DNA from: Vreelandella jeotgali Hwa
GTDB taxonomy: Bacteria; Pseudomonadota; Gammaproteobacteria; Pseudomonadales; Halomonadaceae
DNA: 45,695 nt
NCBI RefSeq assembly: GCF_000334215.1
Contig: NZ_AMQY01000022.1
Span: 1 to 45,695 of the forward strand
Direction: 5' to 3'
Shown piece after piece: positions 44,445 through 45,695 of this stretch. How positions within the stretch are numbered: the stretch's first letter is position 1; each line of letters begins with the position of its first letter. The translations under genes were made by a program, and so were the position numbers. Under the pieces are notes generated by a model. That model made no database searches, was not told where the DNA came from, and was given only the letters and a program-made list of their open reading frames with translations.

Positions 44445-45302
44445 TTACTGAAAGCGACCCGGCTTGTTGGCCACATCGTCCAGCGCCCAGCCGCGCAGAT
44501 CAACCTGCCCTTCCAGTTGTTGTGCCCTCTTGTCAGGCAGATCGGGGAAAAAATCCAGTCCGGTTTTGTCTTCCACCTCGTCGATGTTGACCAGGTAGTC
44601 ATCCAGCGGCTCATCGCCTTCGACGTCCTGTGGCATGATGAAAGCCAGCGCTTTTGCGGGGCTGGCATCCGGCGCCACGATAATCTTGTAAAACGCCCGG
44701 GGAACTTCGACCAGCCCGACCCGGTTGAACACATTGTCCATGAAGTGCTCGGGGTATACCGGCCCGCTGATGACCTGCAGCCGCTCAAAGCGCGGAGCAA
44801 AATGATCCATGACCGCCTCTTCCAGGCGTTGCCAAAGTTGCCGATTCAGCGCAGGCGTCTGCGGCAGCATGTTGCTCATGAAAAACGTATCCACTTGCGC
44901 TTCGCGGCCGTGGACGGCAGCAATGGCATAGTTGGGCGCCAGGTGCCCGCGATCATAGCCGCTTTTGGCATAGCTGGAGGTCTTGACGGGCCATAGCGTA
45001 CGCCAGTCCGACCGGAAGGACGGGCGCGAGCCGATATCGCTATCCTCCACGGCATTGAGCTGATAACTCACCCACAGCGACCCCACGCGCACGTCCGACC
45101 AGCCCACCAGGTACCCCGCGTTTCGGAATACGCGATGCAGACTTGTCAGCTTCAGGCTCTCCTGGCCGGGCACGCCCATCCATGTATATTCATCACGGTA
45201 CTGACGCTCCTGAAACTGCCAGAGCCCGGTACCGGCAACCACAAACACGAGCGCGATGCCCAGGCGACGTCCGTGTCGTCGCCAGCGTAGTAGCCTGGCC
45301 AA
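44445..45302 (-). CDS. Membrane-anchored DNA/RNA non-specific endonuclease (NUC1 family)
   Basis: A beta-beta-alpha-metal nuclease of about 285 residues related to Serratia nuclease and EndoG. The catalytic motif is DRGH in SGYDRGHLAPNYA with the general-base His, and the metal-binding Asn is probably in the SNMLPQ segment, where the family has N(M/I)xPQ. One N-terminal membrane segment (GIALVFVVAGTGLW) would anchor it with the enzyme in the periplasm. TTG at 45302 is chosen because AGGAG lies eight bases upstream; a TTG at 45332 is the alternative. It may degrade external nucleic acid for nutrients (inference). No immunity gene is adjacent. Confidence 0.88.
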   Translation of the reverse strand: MARLLRWRRHGRRLGIALVFVVAGTGLWQFQERQYRDEYTWMGVPGQESLKLTSLHRVFRNAGYLVGWSDVRVGSLWVSYQLNAVEDSDIGSRPSFRSDWRTLWPVKTSSYAKSGYDRGHLAPNYAIAAVHGREAQVDTFFMSNMLPQTPALNRQLWQRLEEAVMDHFAPRFERLQVISGPVYPEHFMDNVFNRVGLVEVPRAFYKIIVAPDASPAKALAFIMPQDVEGDEPLDDYLVNIDEVEDKTGLDFFPDLPDKRAQQLEGQVDLRGWALDDVANKPGRFQ

Positions 45303-45365
45303 GGTCAAGTCTCCTGTCAGCGAGTGGGACAACCGAGCCGCAAGCCGGCTCCGGCAGCGATACGG

Positions 45366-45641
45366 CTACCAGCCCAGTGAAAACATGCTTTCCAGATCAT
45401 GGCGGGAATGCACCTGCATGGCGTTCAGCGTCTCGGTATCGCTCACGCCCTCAACGGCGTTGAGCCGCCCGGTCACCAGCTCGGCGAGGCTTTCAAAATC
45501 GCGGGTACGGGCAATCGCTACCAGGTCATAGCGGCCGCAGGTTGAGTAGACCTCGCTGATGCCGTCTACATCGGCCAGCCGCTCGGCAACGGGTTTCACC
45601 TGACCCTGTTGGGTATTGATCAAAATGACGGCGTTTTGCAT
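45366..45641 (-). CDS. Stand-alone Lrp/AsnC ligand-binding (RAM) domain protein
   Basis: A 91-residue protein formed by only the RAM sensor domain of Lrp/AsnC regulators: MQNAVILINTQQGQV, EVYSTCGRYDLVAIARTRDFESLAELV and the terminal ETLNAMQVHS. The DNA-binding helix-turn-helix is absent. Such proteins form oligomers that bind amino acids and may modulate full-length Lrp proteins. It is upstream of the nuclease gene by 63 bases on the same strand. Confidence 0.92.
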   Translation of the reverse strand: MQNAVILINTQQGQVKPVAERLADVDGISEVYSTCGRYDLVAIARTRDFESLAELVTGRLNAVEGVSDTETLNAMQVHSRHDLESMFSLGW

Positions 45642-45695
45642 GGCAACTCTCCCGAGCTTTTGCGGACCAGCACGCACCTGACGGCCCGTGCGTTC

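Noticed and set aside
44445..45302. Nuclease as a toxin of a toxin-immunity pair
   Set aside because: No immunity-like gene is adjacent, and the single N-terminal anchor fits a housekeeping periplasmic nuclease better.

Overview
The window comes from a GC-rich gammaproteobacterium, most likely a member of the Halomonadaceae (Halomonas or a close relative). The evidence is the gene order: rppH-ptsP beside a HAD-IB phosphatase, tesA divergent from ybbA-ybbP, and rpsF-rpsR-membrane protein-rplI next to dnaB and rnr-rlmB. Two outer-membrane porins, one rich in acidic residues, fit a salt-adapted cell. The placement is from memory of gene content and could be wrong at genus level.

Layout. 1-745: one end of an IS200/IS605-type element (tnpA complete, divergent tnpB cut by the window edge). 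826-902: tRNA-Arg(CCU). 1047-8154: surface and signalling genes: AEC permease, membrane-bound diguanylate cyclase, DcaP-like porin, a secreted protein with a duplicated beta domain, and a general porin. 8460-12445: proQ, then the minus-strand run folA/thyA, lgt and a TauE/SafE permease. 12788-17308: NRDE protein, ptsP, rppH and a HAD phosphatase. 17305-18809: a two-gene unit of a small Tat-type secreted peptide with YSRPS repeats and a kinase-PqqD fusion, the most unusual locus here. 18922-25698: lipid and transport genes (ybbP, ybbA, tesA, EamA, MFS) and a short LOV blue-light receptor. 25918-35916: ettA, HIT protein, prkB-purD, rsmE, retropepsin-like protease with a lytic transglycosylase, cryptochrome-DASH with a 54-residue DUF2256 protein, and hemH. 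36027-43474: a 97-residue unknown, dnaB, the S6/S18/L9 operon, rlmB-rnr. 43832-44301: three identical tRNA-Leu(CAG) genes. 44445-45641: anchored DNA/RNA endonuclease and a stand-alone Lrp/AsnC sensor domain.

How the genes fit together. Many minus-strand neighbours are translationally coupled by 1-4 base overlaps (diguanylate cyclase/AEC, thyA/folA, ybbA/ybbP, peptide/kinase, purD/prkB, transglycosylase/protease, DUF2256/photolyase, rnr/rlmB). Blue light appears twice: the LOV protein and the CRY-DASH unit.

The noncoding part is rich. There is a folded 99-bp element, a candidate S6:S18 autoregulatory leader that buries the rpsF ribosome site, and several intergenic arrays of short degenerate tandem repeats (14-bp and 16-bp periods) whose units look related between distant loci.
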